From Hofstenia miamia (taxonomy: Eukaryota; Xenacoelomorpha; Acoela), in NCBI GenBank assembly GCA_004352715.1, contig SCFE01000005.1:3079300-3143299 (forward strand): a stretch of 64,000 nt of DNA, written 5' to 3'. Both the position numbers and the translations under genes were made by a program. The notes under the pieces are model-generated. The model saw nothing but the letters and a program-made list of their open reading frames with translations, made no database searches and had not been told where the DNA came from. This document shows positions 35,106 to 46,035 of this stretch, in pieces; position 1 is the stretch's first letter; each line of letters begins with the position of its first letter.

Positions 35106-36989
35106 TTCACATTTAATTTATTGAATGACAGTGAAAGGGCTTCTAAATCTAGACATTTAATGCCAGAAACACATATTCCAGTTTTTAATCAATGTAGAAA
35201 CATCAATCTTTATTGAGAAGTAATAGTCAATGTTCTAAAAAATTTGTATTATCAAAAGCCCTGAAATCCCAGTATATTCAATAACCACACAAAATCTCAA
35301 AGAAAATGACAGAATAGATCACAGATATCAATAAAATGGAGCAAAATGTAAATGAATTTTTAAGGTTTATCCATAATATCCATTTTCGTAATCCACAATA
35401 TACATTTAAAAAAACACTGATTTTTTGTAAGTTTATAGGGGTGTCCTAATATGACTTGAAATATTACTAAACAAAATGTTAAAGACTAAATAAATTAAAT
35501 ACAAAATGCAGTTTTATAGATAGTTTTTTTCTAAAAAAAATCTCTATAATTTTTAAGAATTCATCAATAACAGCAAAAAAATATTTTCCCACTATAAGGC
35601 GCAATTTTGACAAGTTCAGGCTTGTCAAAAAACTTAAAATCTTTAGCTTATGGAGTTCTATAAGCCCGCAAAATTTCATGTTGATGCTGCAATATTGACA
35701 GAGCAATGGGCAAAAATGTGTTTTTCAAGAAATGTAGAGGAAGTATAGAAAGGAACTATTGTTGCTTAACAAGGATTTTTACATTTAGAAGGTGATCTTG
35801 AAAACTCAAAATATTGAAGGCAATTCATTTTGGTTTAAAAGCATCTACATGTGAATAACAAGGTATGACAATACTTTTGTTTCAATAATTCAACTATATT
35901 ATAATATTTCACATTTAAATCAAGTATGTTTTTAAATTTCTGCTTCAAACTCAATTAGAGATTCACTGGGTTGTCTATAGTGTGAACTATACTGGATACT
36001 TAATGTAAAGGCAGAACATTGCTTAGGTGAACATTTCCTAGAGCAACCGTGATTCCAACAAAAACTCCAGGTAAACAAGAAACATTAGTAATTTATCTTA
36101 GTAACAGGTATCTCCAAGAAAAGGAAGTAAACATCTTAGATAACCAATTAGATAACCAATGTCCAGGATGAAAGGTTTGGAAACTTGTTTGTGCAGTGCT
36201 TTCCTATGTGTCTCACAACTTATTATCTAGCTTAATAAACAGTCTCAGTTGTTCTATTAGATCTCAGCCAATATATAAATAGCATGTAATTGCCATGCAT
36301 TTGTGCTTGCCAACAGGCTTGATTTAACAACAGTTTAATTAATTATTTTGTGCATGTTTGTGTTGAATTCGAAAACCAAAGTTTTATAGCCTATACATAT
36401 CTATAGCCATAACCTAATGCAGACCATGATTTGGGATACAACTGTCATAAAAACTATTTGTTGTCCTTAGATCAGAGGAGGTGTTCCCAAATTGTCACTG
36501 GAAGCTTACTCTCTTATCATAATCAAAAAATACTTAATTGATTTCAAGCAGAGAGGAAAACACAGTTTTAGTGTGCTAAAGCCTATTCACTCAGTTACAA
36601 TTGCAATCATATTTATAAAAGCTTTGACTAGTACCTGTACTTTGTTTACACTTTGTAAATCTATTCCCTCACAAATTTAAGTGAGCAATGACACTTGCTG
36701 CATAATCAAGGAGACAATAATTAAATAGTGCTACAACTGCAAAATTGTGGCACTGTTATTTCATTCAGGATATGATATAGTAAAGTTGATAGGAAGGCAA
36801 AATAATAAAAATAACCATCAGAAGGTCCCTGAGTGACCCTAAACACCCTGCCTTGCTTGATTTAACTGCTCAGTTCCTTAATCATTTTTCTGCTTGATCT
36901 GAGGGCCTTGAGCTTTAGTGACTTGCAAGAAATACACAATGAGTAGTTTAGTGAAATCAACATTGACACACTCATACACCTGGATGTCC
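35106..36989. other. AT-rich stretch, no gene seen; may hide the left LTR of gypsy-2
   Basis: No coding frame of note. An LTR would be expected on the left of gypsy-2, and a TATA-like CAATATATAAATAG at about 36270 could belong to one. I find no second copy of this region in the window, so the call cannot be made. Confidence 0.4.
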
Positions 36990-37086
36990 TTTCAAATATT
37001 CATAAACTGACTAAAGTTTGTGAGGTTGAAATCTCTGTCAAACATTGTGTGCATGGTGCTCCTCCAATAGTGTCGCCCCATTCCTT

Positions 37087-38168
37087 CTAGCATTTTTGAA
37101 TCATAATAGATAATGGTGTTAGCTTTGGCCTCCTGTCTTGATTAATAACAACTGGCACTATGTCCACTGCTGTGTGTAAAGTTTTAGAATTGAACTTCCA
37201 CCTTAATTTGTTCTTTGTCTCTTCACTTGGCCCTGTGGGTGGAAATGAAGTATGGATGGTGCACCTCATCACATACTTTAGACAATTTACTTTTCCTCTC
37301 TTCTGACCACCTAGAACTGACTGTTGAAGGCAAGCTGGCTGAGAGCTCAAGGGGGCTATTGAGTCACCACAGGGGTCCCTTACATTGCTTAGATTACTAC
37401 ATGATTTAATTAAATTTAAATTAAAGTTCTTATCTAGAGTCACCATCTCCTCCTGATCACATGGAGGCATTTGGTCCCACACATTGTGTCAGGATTGGGA
37501 TCCTATGATCATCTGCTGCTCTCCTAGTTGCCAGGCCATTTTTTGCCCAGGCAAGGTCAGAATCTGCCCAGAATCATCTCTGCGTCCCCTTTTACTATCA
37601 CAGGCTTCCTCAGGCAGAGACATTTGTCTCCCTGCCTTACAGGAGCATCATGACCACTATCATCCACCATCCTACTTCATATCTTTCTTCAAGATGTAAA
37701 ATTGGTTACTCATTCAGTTTTAGTTTGGCTTTCATCATAACTAAACAGAGATTTATGGTTAAGGTCCCCACACATTGGGGTCAAATCTATTTTTAGCCCT
37801 ATGTTGGGGCATTACTAAAGTATTAATATCATTGCTAGTTTCATTGCAACTTTTGTCAAATTCAACGTCATCAAACTCATCCTCACTAAATTCAGTGGGG
37901 TTGTCAAATTGTTCATACACATCAATACCATTATCTATTAAAGTGAATTCACTGTTGACATCTATGATGATGTTTTCAATGTTTTTATGGGCCCATTTCA
38001 GCTACTGAAAATGAACTTTTTTACCATTATATAAAACTGCCCTTGGCAGTTGTGTGCAAGTTTACTTACCTGTCTTTTTTGCAAATTTCACACAGAAAAT
38101 AGGTGAAGACTTGATCTCCCCTGTTATGGGGCTCTCCATAGAGTTTTTTATTAAAAGTTTGCTTTTGT
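37087..38168 (-). pseudogene. gypsy-2 tail region after integrase
   Basis: The minus frame near 37780-38000 reads through an acidic segment (FSEDEFDDVEFDKS) to FDPNVWGP, parallel to gypsy-1. Further along, 37482-37087 is an open frame of 131 codons that begins with 'MWDQMPPCDQEEM' and contains a Ser/Pro/Cys-rich part. I do not know its function. The repeated 'NVWDQMPP' suggests duplication of the DPNVW box. Confidence 0.45.
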
Positions 38169-38176
38169 CTCCTGAC

Positions 38177-38532
38177 CAGGGTTTTTGAGTCGAGTTCAAG
38201 TTACTCAGGCCAAGTTCGAGTTTTTACGTTTCAAGTTCGAGTTCGAGTAATTTTTTAAATGAAATTCCGAGTTCAATCGAGTTTTTTACTAATTCCGAGT
38301 TTTTCAGATTAAAAAACATTTATATTACAATAATTCTAAGCTAAAAAATAGTTTTTGTGATTGGTAAGAAAATTGATATTTAAAAAAATTTAATTTTTAC
38401 GGTATTTTCAAGTGGATTTTCGAATGAGTTTGAGTTTGAGTTATGATGATTTCTTTTCCAAGTTTTTCTGATCGAGTTTTGCGAGCTTATTTGAGTTCGA
38501 GTTCTTAACATTCTGAGTACTCAAAAACCCTG
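38177..38532. mobile_element. hAT-type MITE, 356 bp, with 8-bp target duplication
   Basis: The insert begins CAGGGTTTTTGAGT and ends with the near-inverse ACTCAAAAACCCTG. It is flanked on both sides by CTCCTGAC (38169-38176 and 38533-38540), a perfect 8-bp duplication. An 8-bp duplication with CAGGG ends is characteristic of the hAT superfamily. The interior is made of GAGTTCGAGTT-like repeats and has no coding frame. It sits in the gypsy-2 region between integrase and tail. Confidence 0.92.
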
Positions 38533-38559
38533 CTCCTGACTGATGCATTAGTGTTATGG

Positions 38560-39463
38560 CAAATTGTAAGGAGAACTTCATTCATGTCATGCATCATTTA
38601 TTTAACATACATACTTGTCCAAGGTTTTCTTGTGGTAATTTGAATACATCATTGAGAGAGCTGTGCTGGCTTCCCAGCTGGACATGGCCTTGAAGGGGCT
38701 GAACCCAGTTTTAGAGTGGACAGAAGTATTATAGAAGTACACCACCATTTCAATGACATGCTTCTAATTTTTCCCAGCCACTCTAGACAGTGCTACTCTA
38801 ATCAATATAATTAAGGTTTTATTAAGTCATTCTACCAATCCATTTGACTGTGGATGATATGCAGTGGTAAATTCATGCAGGACATCCAACTCCTACATAA
38901 GAATTTCGATTAGGTGACTTTCAAATTGGGGGCAGTGATCAGTCACCAATTTCTCCATGGGGCCTAGTTTCAACACTCATTCCTTCACAATCTTCTCTCC
39001 AATGATATCAGCATTTGTACTATTCAGTTGAATGATCCTAGTTTATTTAGTAAATTGATCTATTGACACTAGGATATACTGATAACCATCATTGTCTCTG
39101 GACAACTGTTTGAGGTCCATGTGAATGATTTCATTCATTCTGTCTGCCTGTTGGAAAATGGCTATTCAACTGGAGCAGATATGTTTTGCATTTATAAATG
39201 ACATCAACCACAGCTGACCACACCCCAATGGTGACATACCAGGCATTGAATGTGTTTTCTGTATGGATGATGCCCAGATGCCCTCTCTCATGTACTTTTC
39301 TGATCAAATCATGACAGAAATATTCGGGAATAGCTAGGCAATTAGTGTGGCTCTTGGTGTAAAGAAGTCCTTCATTCATATCATCAAAAATATCTGTTTG
39401 CAAGTGTAGCATCATCCAAATCATTCTAAGGCTGCTAACGTTGATTAAGAAGAATAAGATCAA
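38560..39463 (-). pseudogene. gypsy-2 integrase
   Basis: The zinc-binding domain (39463-39131) has 'HERGHLGIIHTENTF' and later 'CKTYLLQL', close to the H-H-C-C pattern with the last Cys lost. The core reads 'LGPMEKLVTDHCPQFES', with the second catalytic Asp, and 'TTAYHPQSNGLVE', with the catalytic Glu. The end of the core is 'YFYNTSVHSKTGFSPFKAM'. It is better preserved than in gypsy-1 but still broken by stops. Confidence 0.8.
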
Positions 39464-39479
39464 ATTAAATTATGATTAA

Positions 39480-40796
39480 GTAGGTGAACATTATTGGGAA
39501 TAGATAATAAACTCAATGCATGGTCAAATTACTTTTAAAACTTCCCTTTAATTAATATTGCACATTTAATTAGTTTTGCAAATATTTTTGTCATGTGTTA
39601 CTTTATAGTTTTTATATACATTTAAGCAATAAATTTGCTTAGACTCTTAAAAAATACATTGTAAAAAAATATGATCAGTTTAGATTAATTTGTATTATGC
39701 AACTAAGCAAGAACAAGTGTCATTAATTAGGGATTAGTATTTGTTGATAATAATATTTTTGTCAAAACAGAGGGGGCAAAGTTGCTTCCATTATTTTTAG
39801 CCACCATATTGGCAGATGAACAATTTAAATTTGAAATTGATTAAAAATACATTGTAAAAAGTTATGATCAGTTTAGATTAATTTGTACAATGCAACCAAA
39901 TAGAAATAAGTGTAATTAATTCGAGATTAGTATTTGTCAATAATAATATTTTTGTTGAAACAAAGGGGACGAAATTGCTTCCATTATTTTTAGCCGCCAT
40001 CTTCACAGACAAAAGATTTAAAATTCAAAATCAACAGGTACTTTTCTGAAATACTATAAATAGATTAAATTCAATGTAAGCAATTGATAAATAAATTTAT
40101 TCAGAATTTGTATATTGTTTTCTTGCTATGTTTTGAATAGTTAATATGATGTCAAGCTAAATGAGTTGTGTTTAGTATTTATCTGGATCCATCACTGGAA
40201 TGATTCTAGGGGCTTTGTGCCAAACCATGAAAGTGCACTTAAGTTAAGTATAGGGGGTTTTATTCTTGTTTAGTTGACTACTGATCATTAACTACATTTA
40301 TTAAACATAACAGACTCTAAATACAGCTGGTAAGTTGAAATCTAGGAATTATATTTATATTATTTTAGATCCAAATTATTGACTATAGCATGACTAATAA
40401 TGTGACTGTACATGTAGTAATTATTAAATGTAAGTTAGGAAGCTGCTAAATATTAAACTAGTTATTAAAGCCAATATATTTTGGTAATGACTACATGTAA
40501 TATTATTAATGCAGCTAGTGACAAGTCAGGTTGCAGAAATGTGAAACACTTTTACAAATAGAGTCTAAGTCGAATTGTGTCTTGTCTTGAGCATACACTG
40601 AGCTAGGATAGGGTACACATAAGCTATATCAATGAGCTGAGAAGTGGAACTTAACCAAGTGGATCATTGGCAAAGCTGGGTGTGGAGATCAGCTTTAGGC
40701 AGATGCCCACTATCAATCATTGGAGGAGATACTGCATGGCTTCATCACCTAAATAGTGAATAGTTATGTTTAATTAATCTAAGTTAATGGAACTAC
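39480..40796 (+). repeat. LTR-B-related solo LTR inserted in gypsy-2
   Basis: This 1.3-kb block sits between RNase H and integrase of gypsy-2, where no such sequence belongs. In reverse orientation relative to 9588-10438, long stretches match LTR-B: AACAAAGGGGAC, CTTCCATTATTTTT.GCC, GACAGGTAC/ACAGGTACTTTT, ATGATGTCAAGCTAAA, GAGTTAGGATAGGG and GTGGAGATCAG. It ends GGAACTACA at 40796. The left end and the target duplication could not be fixed. It contains an internal 193-bp tandem duplication. Confidence 0.7.
39651..40030. repeat. 193-bp tandem duplication inside the solo LTR
   Basis: AAAATACATTGTAAAA starts at 39651 and again at 39844, and the following ~185 bp repeat with substitutions up to AGCC(A/G)CCAT. 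The LTR-B copy at 9588-10438 has this region once. Duplications in the U3 part of LTRs often involve enhancer sequences, but that role is only inferred here. Confidence 0.8.
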
Positions 40797-40803
40797 ATAA
40801 AAG

Positions 40804-41373
40804 CTAAACAGTGCTAAGTAAGTAAATCCCTAACTGCAAGTACACCACAAATGTTATAGAGTAACACAGGAAAGCAGTGACAATGCCTGGTAGAGGATGT
40901 TGCACAAGTGGACTTAGCATAGTTGACAGTTTCTCGACCTTGTTGGAGTGCTGATATGTGACAATTTCATGTATGGTAATTTCTTCCTTTATCTTGATAG
41001 ATAAAACTGGCCTGCCATGGCAGTTGGAATTGATTTCAGCTAGAAGTTCATATTCCGTGGTGGGTATAAACACAAACTTCTCCTTCTTTCCACTGGGCTT
41101 CTTTATATCCTGCTCACAGCTTGACAGGGAAATCCAATAATAAGGGTTAAGATGAAGGAAACCAGGGTGGTGCTTAATTGAGAATGAGAAATAATTCAGA
41201 AACTTGATCCAGCAAGCAACAATGTTTGACTTGTTGCCAGAAAACTTCTTTAGCAAGGCAAGAGTGCTGTTATCAGTACATACAACAAATGGCCTTCCTA
41301 ATATTAAGTACCAAAACTTCTTTAAGGATTTGACGAGGGTGAGCATCTTGCACTTAGTGGATCCATAGTTCAT
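40804..41373 (-). pseudogene. gypsy-2 RNase H and start of integrase
   Basis: An open frame of 189 codons. Residues ~1-60 are RNase H (FVVCTDNSTLALLKKFSGNKSNI, then WIKFLNYFSFSIKHHPGF); the acidic residue expected in 'YGSTKCKML' is missing. The rest is the linker toward integrase. The frame is cut at 40804 by the solo LTR insertion. Confidence 0.7.
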
Positions 41374-41384
41374 TTTGGATGGTT

Positions 41385-42360
41385 TTAATTCCTGCTGAAA
41401 TACTGTACAGGACTCTCAACTCTGTTGATCACCTGGTTCAATATTCCACTGATAGCAACAGTACTAGCATCACAATCCATATTGAATTGCTTGGTGTAGT
41501 TTGGAGTGTTAAGACTTGGAATCTTTTTAAATTCTTTTTTGATTTTATTCAGCTCTTCTTGTTCCTGCCAGGTCCACTTGAATTGGACACTCTTTTTTAG
41601 CAACCACAATGTGTGCTGGGTCTTATTGGCAAGCTCAGGGATAAACATCCCATAGTAATTGAGAAATCCCATCAGAAGTTGCTCATCCTTCTGAGTCTTT
41701 GGCACTTCAATCTTGTCCAAACATTCTTCACATTATTCTTGATAGAGATTTTGCTGTGCTGAATTATATGGCCAAGGAAAACTACTTTTTTCTAGACAAG
41801 GGAGCATTTGTTTCCATTTACTTTCAAACCAGCATTGTTTAACATATCAAGGGTTCGTCTTAGTTTGTCAAGATGCTCTTCAAAGCTGTGACTTGCCACT
41901 ACAATGTCATCAATTTTGACGGAAATTTTGTGCTCCAGCATGTTGGCTCAATTTTTTAAAATTGTCATCATATAACACTGAAAGGAAGCTGGAGTATTAC
42001 AAAGACCAAATGCCATGTTTTTTTTTCACTCATACAAGCTGTAAGGGGAGATAAAAGCAGTTTTCAGAATGCCAGTTGGTCACAATGGCCAGTAGGCCTT
42101 GCAAAGATCAAGGCAAGAAAAGAACTGATGCTGGCTGGCATCATATAATTCATCTTCAATGCAAGGTAATGGGTAAGCATCATTGATAGTGATATCATTA
42201 AGCTTTCTGTAATCAATACATAAACAGTACTTCTCTCCTTGTCAGAAAAAAAGAGTAGTAGCAGCATAATGGCTATTATTAGCCTGGATGATCCCATTGT
42301 CAATTAAATCATAAAGGATTTTTTCATACTCTTCTTTGAGGTTCTCAAGCACTCTTCACA
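41385..42360 (-). pseudogene. gypsy-2 reverse transcriptase
   Basis: Pieces in different frames give the palm: 'YRKLNDITINDAYPLPCIEDEL', 'FFSCLDLCKAYW', 'MAFGLCNTPASFQ', then 'VKIDDIVVASHSFEEHL', where both catalytic aspartates of the last box are kept. The connection domain (41720-41385) contains 'LMGFLNYYGMFIPELA' and 'FNMDCDASTVAISGIL', which leads into RNase H. There are several frame changes and stops. Confidence 0.8.
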
Positions 42361-42975
42361 CTGGAAGACAGATCAGCTTGTCTGTAGTTGTCTCAATTAC
42401 ATGTTCTTCACCAATGGCTTGACCCACATAAATGGAGCCATAATTGAGCAAATCTTTGTGTTGACTTAACAAAGTAGTCAAAGCATTTTGTTCTTTTGGT
42501 TCTAGATGGCTATGAGACTCCAATGAGACCTCAGGTATCCTAGGCTCTATCAATGTATCATCAAGGTTGTGAGTGACAGTGAAGATAGGAATACATGCAC
42601 TAGCAACATTTCCTCTTTAAAAAATATTTCTAGTCAAGTAGAAAGTGTATTCTAGTTGTGTTTTTCAAATTTCAGTCAACTAGAAAAATTTTCTTTGGAA
42701 AATATTTCTAGTCAAGTAGAAGGTGTATTCTAGTTGTGGTTTTCAAATTTCAGTTGACTAGAAAAATTCTCTATGAAAAATATTTCTTGTCAAGTATTGA
42801 TGCCAGTATGGTCCAATATGATTAGAGAGCCAGAGCTATTTAGAACTGTTACACAGGTCTTTCCATTCTTCATGTGGCACAAATTGGGTGAGAAGCAACT
42901 CCCTTTCCTGTATCCTCCACACTGCCCAGCAATCATTGCATCCCCATCATACTTGTGTTATGCCTGAATCAGTAC
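42361..42975 (-). pseudogene. gypsy-2 protease-RT linker with tandem repeat
   Basis: The frame at 42553-42356 (ALTTLLSQHKDLLNYGSIYVG) resembles the run-up to gypsy RT ('LL..f.dlf'). To its right lies a noncoding tandem repeat, listed separately, and then a short region without recognisable motif. Confidence 0.5.
42621..42795. repeat. 78-bp tandem repeat, about 2.2 copies
   Basis: AAAATATTTCTAGTCAAGTAGA begins at 42621 and 42699, with a partial third start near 42776. Each unit contains inverted TCTAGTCAA and TTGACTAGA-like motifs that could form a hairpin. It lies inside gypsy-2 and breaks its coding frame. Confidence 0.85.
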
Positions 42976-43380
42976 TCACTTCCAGTAACAAGGTTCAACT
43001 ATTTTGAAGGAAACTTCTTTGTCAGGCACAGCCATCAGCTGAGTTGGATTATCGCCATCTTTGATTGAGATTGTGTTAGTACTGTAATCTATTATACAGT
43101 TATTTCTTTCTAGAAAATCACTTCCCAAAATAATATTGTATGGGAGCAGCTGATTGATTGTGGCAATGATGACCAGATCAAAAGAAAATATTTCTTTGTT
43201 GACATGTATTTCCAAATCAGAGATTTTTCTTTTTAGCAGAATCTTGCCTCCAGCAGCATCTATCAATTTAACAGAGGCAGTGGCAACATCAGTTCAGTTT
43301 ACACAGATCAAGTTGCAACACTAGTAACTGATGATGGAAGCAGAAGCTCCAGTATCTATGGTGGAGTAAATGATGCTCCC
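42976..43380 (-). pseudogene. gypsy-2 retropepsin-like protease
   Basis: The minus frame reads 'STIDTGASASIIS' with the catalytic DTG at 43348-43356. After a short broken part, the frame at 43266-42976 continues to 'YNIILGSDFLERNNCIIDY', the second conserved box. The arrangement matches the gypsy-1 protease. Confidence 0.75.
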
Positions 43381-44965
43381 ATTAACCTCGAATGGTTTTA
43401 CATTTTTTCACATCATGCTGGTGACTACTAGCACAGGAGGTGCACAGTTTTCTTGAGTTGGCACTCTCATTAGTTTGAATTACTTAAATCAGTTTCAATA
43501 TCCGGATTTACATCCTCAATGGAAGATTCGGGTTGGCCCACCTTTGGTGACTATATGGATCACTGCACTGCATCAGTATCAAGTATCATTTGTCCTCCAG
43601 ACTTGAGTGGCTCCTTTCCAGCTAAGGTTTACCTTTCATGTCACCAACATCTTTATCTATTCTGGGTGAGTTATGCATAAAGTAGACAACACTGATTGCT
43701 TTTCAAATTAGAGTCAGGGTCACATTTGAGCTCCAATCAACTTCAGAGATTATAAGAAAATCCACGACATATGTATGAGAAAAGATCATGGTGAGAATAC
43801 TCAAATGAAAGTTTGCTAAGACAGAACAACTGTTTGATCTGGGTAGTGTAATTCCATACATCATCCTCTTATTTGAAGGACATGTCGCATAATAGGGTCT
43901 TGTACTGTTGTTTTATATGTGGAGCGTGTTAATGATCCTCAAAGTAGCCTGTGAGTAGTTGGTAATCAGTTTTCGTTTCTCTGTTGAGCATCATATATTG
44001 GTTATAAGCTAGACCTAATAAATAAAGAGGAAAGTAGACCATGGCGCGCTCCTGACTGATATGGTATTGCTTCATTATGAATTTAAAAGAAAAAACCACT
44101 CATCAAACAACTGTGATACCTCGTCAATTTGTCCTGTGAACTTTGGTAGCACAGATTGCTTATGGAAATGATCATTGTTGCCAGACTCAGTAGAAAGAAT
44201 CAACTAGGTAAAATGAGCCTGGCAATCTGAGGCGAGTTTTATAGATAAGGTTGGACTAAGAATTGCCTGTTTGGCAGTTGTAGATGTAGAACATGACATT
44301 CATAGGCATCAAACAGAGAGATACCAAGTTTCAAGCAGGTCCAACAGATGGATGAGAAAGTGGCGACACAACTTTGCTTCAGCTCAAAGGGGTTACAATG
44401 GTAACTAAGGTAGATACTGGCGTTAAATCATGCTTGGTAGAAGTGGCAGTGCTTGTGAGCAGAGTAGAGTTCAATGAACAAAGGCTTGGAGAGTAACAAC
44501 TGGGGGAAAGAGAAACACATTGTTGGATGATGATTTGAGATACTCTGTTAGTGAGCTTATCGCTGAAGGCTGCCAGCACATCTTCAAGAACATCTCAGGT
44601 AATGTAGTCACCATGATTACAAGCATAACTAGGAGCAGATGGTGGATTCTCGTTTCTAGGTGCTGGTGCAGCAGCTAAGGCGTTTGCTGTTAAGTCGTTA
44701 AGTCCTGTATTTGAATTTGTAAAGCAGTAATAGCAGCCTGAAATTTTTGTTCCAATCTCTGATGCTGCATCTCTCTTTGCAACAACTTTTCTTGTAGTGT
44801 ATCAGCACACAACTGGTATTCCCTTCACAGCTCAATTTGTTGAGACATAGACTACCTTAACAGTTACAATTCCAATTCTTGATGGTCCACAATGGGGATA
44901 AGAGTTTGGTTTGACGTCCTGGGCTGAGCAGCGATAGGCAGAGCAGTGGCAGTGTTCAGAATTCA
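43381..44965 (-). pseudogene. gypsy-2 Gag
   Basis: Heavily broken. On minus, near 44850-44700 there is a Gln- and Leu-rich coiled coil (LLQREMQHQRLEQKFQAAITAL), as in gypsy-1 Gag. A capsid-like part follows at 44100-43900. I see no clear zinc knuckle, so the nucleocapsid part is probably lost. The longest open piece (44579-44379) is likely a shadow frame. Confidence 0.5.
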
Positions 44966-44989
44966 TCTTGGATTGACAGTACTAATAAG

Positions 44990-46035
44990 TATAAGAAATT
45001 AACATTTGAACCATTTAGCGATCACAATCTTTATATCTACGTAAGTAATTATATATATAGCGTCAAATCAAGGGACTTTACTAATTTTAATGAACAACAC
45101 TTTATTCATCTAATGCGGAACATTTCTTTGATCAAATTTTTTCACTCGAATCTGGGAATCACATGTTGAGATTTATCACCTGTGAAATCACCCACACTTT
45201 CAATCGCGTTGCTCCACTCAGGACAAAATTAATCAGCACTAATTACTCAGCTGCGGTTAGTCAACCTCGTGATTGCAACCTAATTAAGCAGCAGATTATC
45301 AAGAATAAATTATTTGAGCTTGCCAAGTCCGATCCAATTAAATCGAATTGGACCAATTATGAGAATGCCCAGCACGTAATTGAATGAAAACTTCGTAAAT
45401 CAAATTATGACTATAGGGTTAAACATTATTTTAAATAATTAAAAAAATCTATTCAAAATGGAATTTTGTAAACAGAAGCATTGGAAAATCTAAAGGTTTA
45501 AATATAAATATTGAAGGGTTACATTATGATAACATGATATGCAGGGATAAACGCAAAATTGCAAATGTATTAAACAAAACTTTTGAAAACTTGGGTAAGT
45601 TTGAATTTAAATCAATCGGAAACAAAATTTCTTCTGAAACTAAAATTTGATTGTAACGTCAAAACTCAATTTAACTTCAGCTTAATTTCACATTACGATT
45701 TAAAAAAAGAAATTTTTAAACTTGATGAAAACAAGTTATGCAGTCACTTGCCATATTGGATAGTTAAAAAGTATTTTCATATATTTGACGAATATCTTCT
45801 TTTAGCATTTAATCAATGTATTATTGACTAGATATTTTGAAAAATTCTGATATTTCACCACTATACAAAAAGGCGACCCATTAGATCCCAGTAATTATTG
45901 TCCCATTAGTATTACTCACCCGTTTGCTAAAATATTTGCAAAAATTCTTGCAGCAGAAATGTATAAATTTATTAAGGAGAATCGCATTTTACATGAAAAT
46001 CAATACAGATTAACGCCAAACTTCAGCACAACTAA
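44990..46035 (+). pseudogene. LINE-2, endonuclease end and RT start (first part)
   Basis: Plus-strand non-LTR retrotransposon. It begins with 'FEPFSDHNL', the SDH box (45017-45025) that closes an APE-type endonuclease, then the usual linker 'YRDFTNFNEQHF'-like segment and 'ITHTFNRVAPLRTK' (45163 onward). After frame changes comes 'SDISPLYKKGDP'-like sequence near 45845-45885 and the RT start up to a FSTT box at 46020-46030, where the solo LTR cuts in. The endonuclease N-terminus is missing and gypsy-2 abuts there. Confidence 0.8.

Larger units (their letters stand above)
36990..44985 (-). mobile_element. gypsy-2: second Ty3/gypsy element, decayed and interrupted
   Basis: Minus-strand order is gag (44965-43400), protease, RT, RNase H, a solo LTR insertion, integrase, a hAT MITE insertion, then an acidic tail with a DPNVW box and a further frame to 37087. 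It belongs to the same lineage as gypsy-1, as shown by the shared tail. All coding parts are broken. No LTR is seen at either end; on the right it abuts LINE-2 directly at about 44985. Confidence 0.75.

Noticed and set aside
37215-38008. Plus-strand frames in the gypsy-2 tail
   Set aside because: They are antisense to the acidic tail that is conserved between the two gypsy elements.
44379-44579. Ser/Thr-rich minus-strand frame as an independent gene
   Set aside because: It lies inside the broken gypsy-2 gag and has no support of its own.
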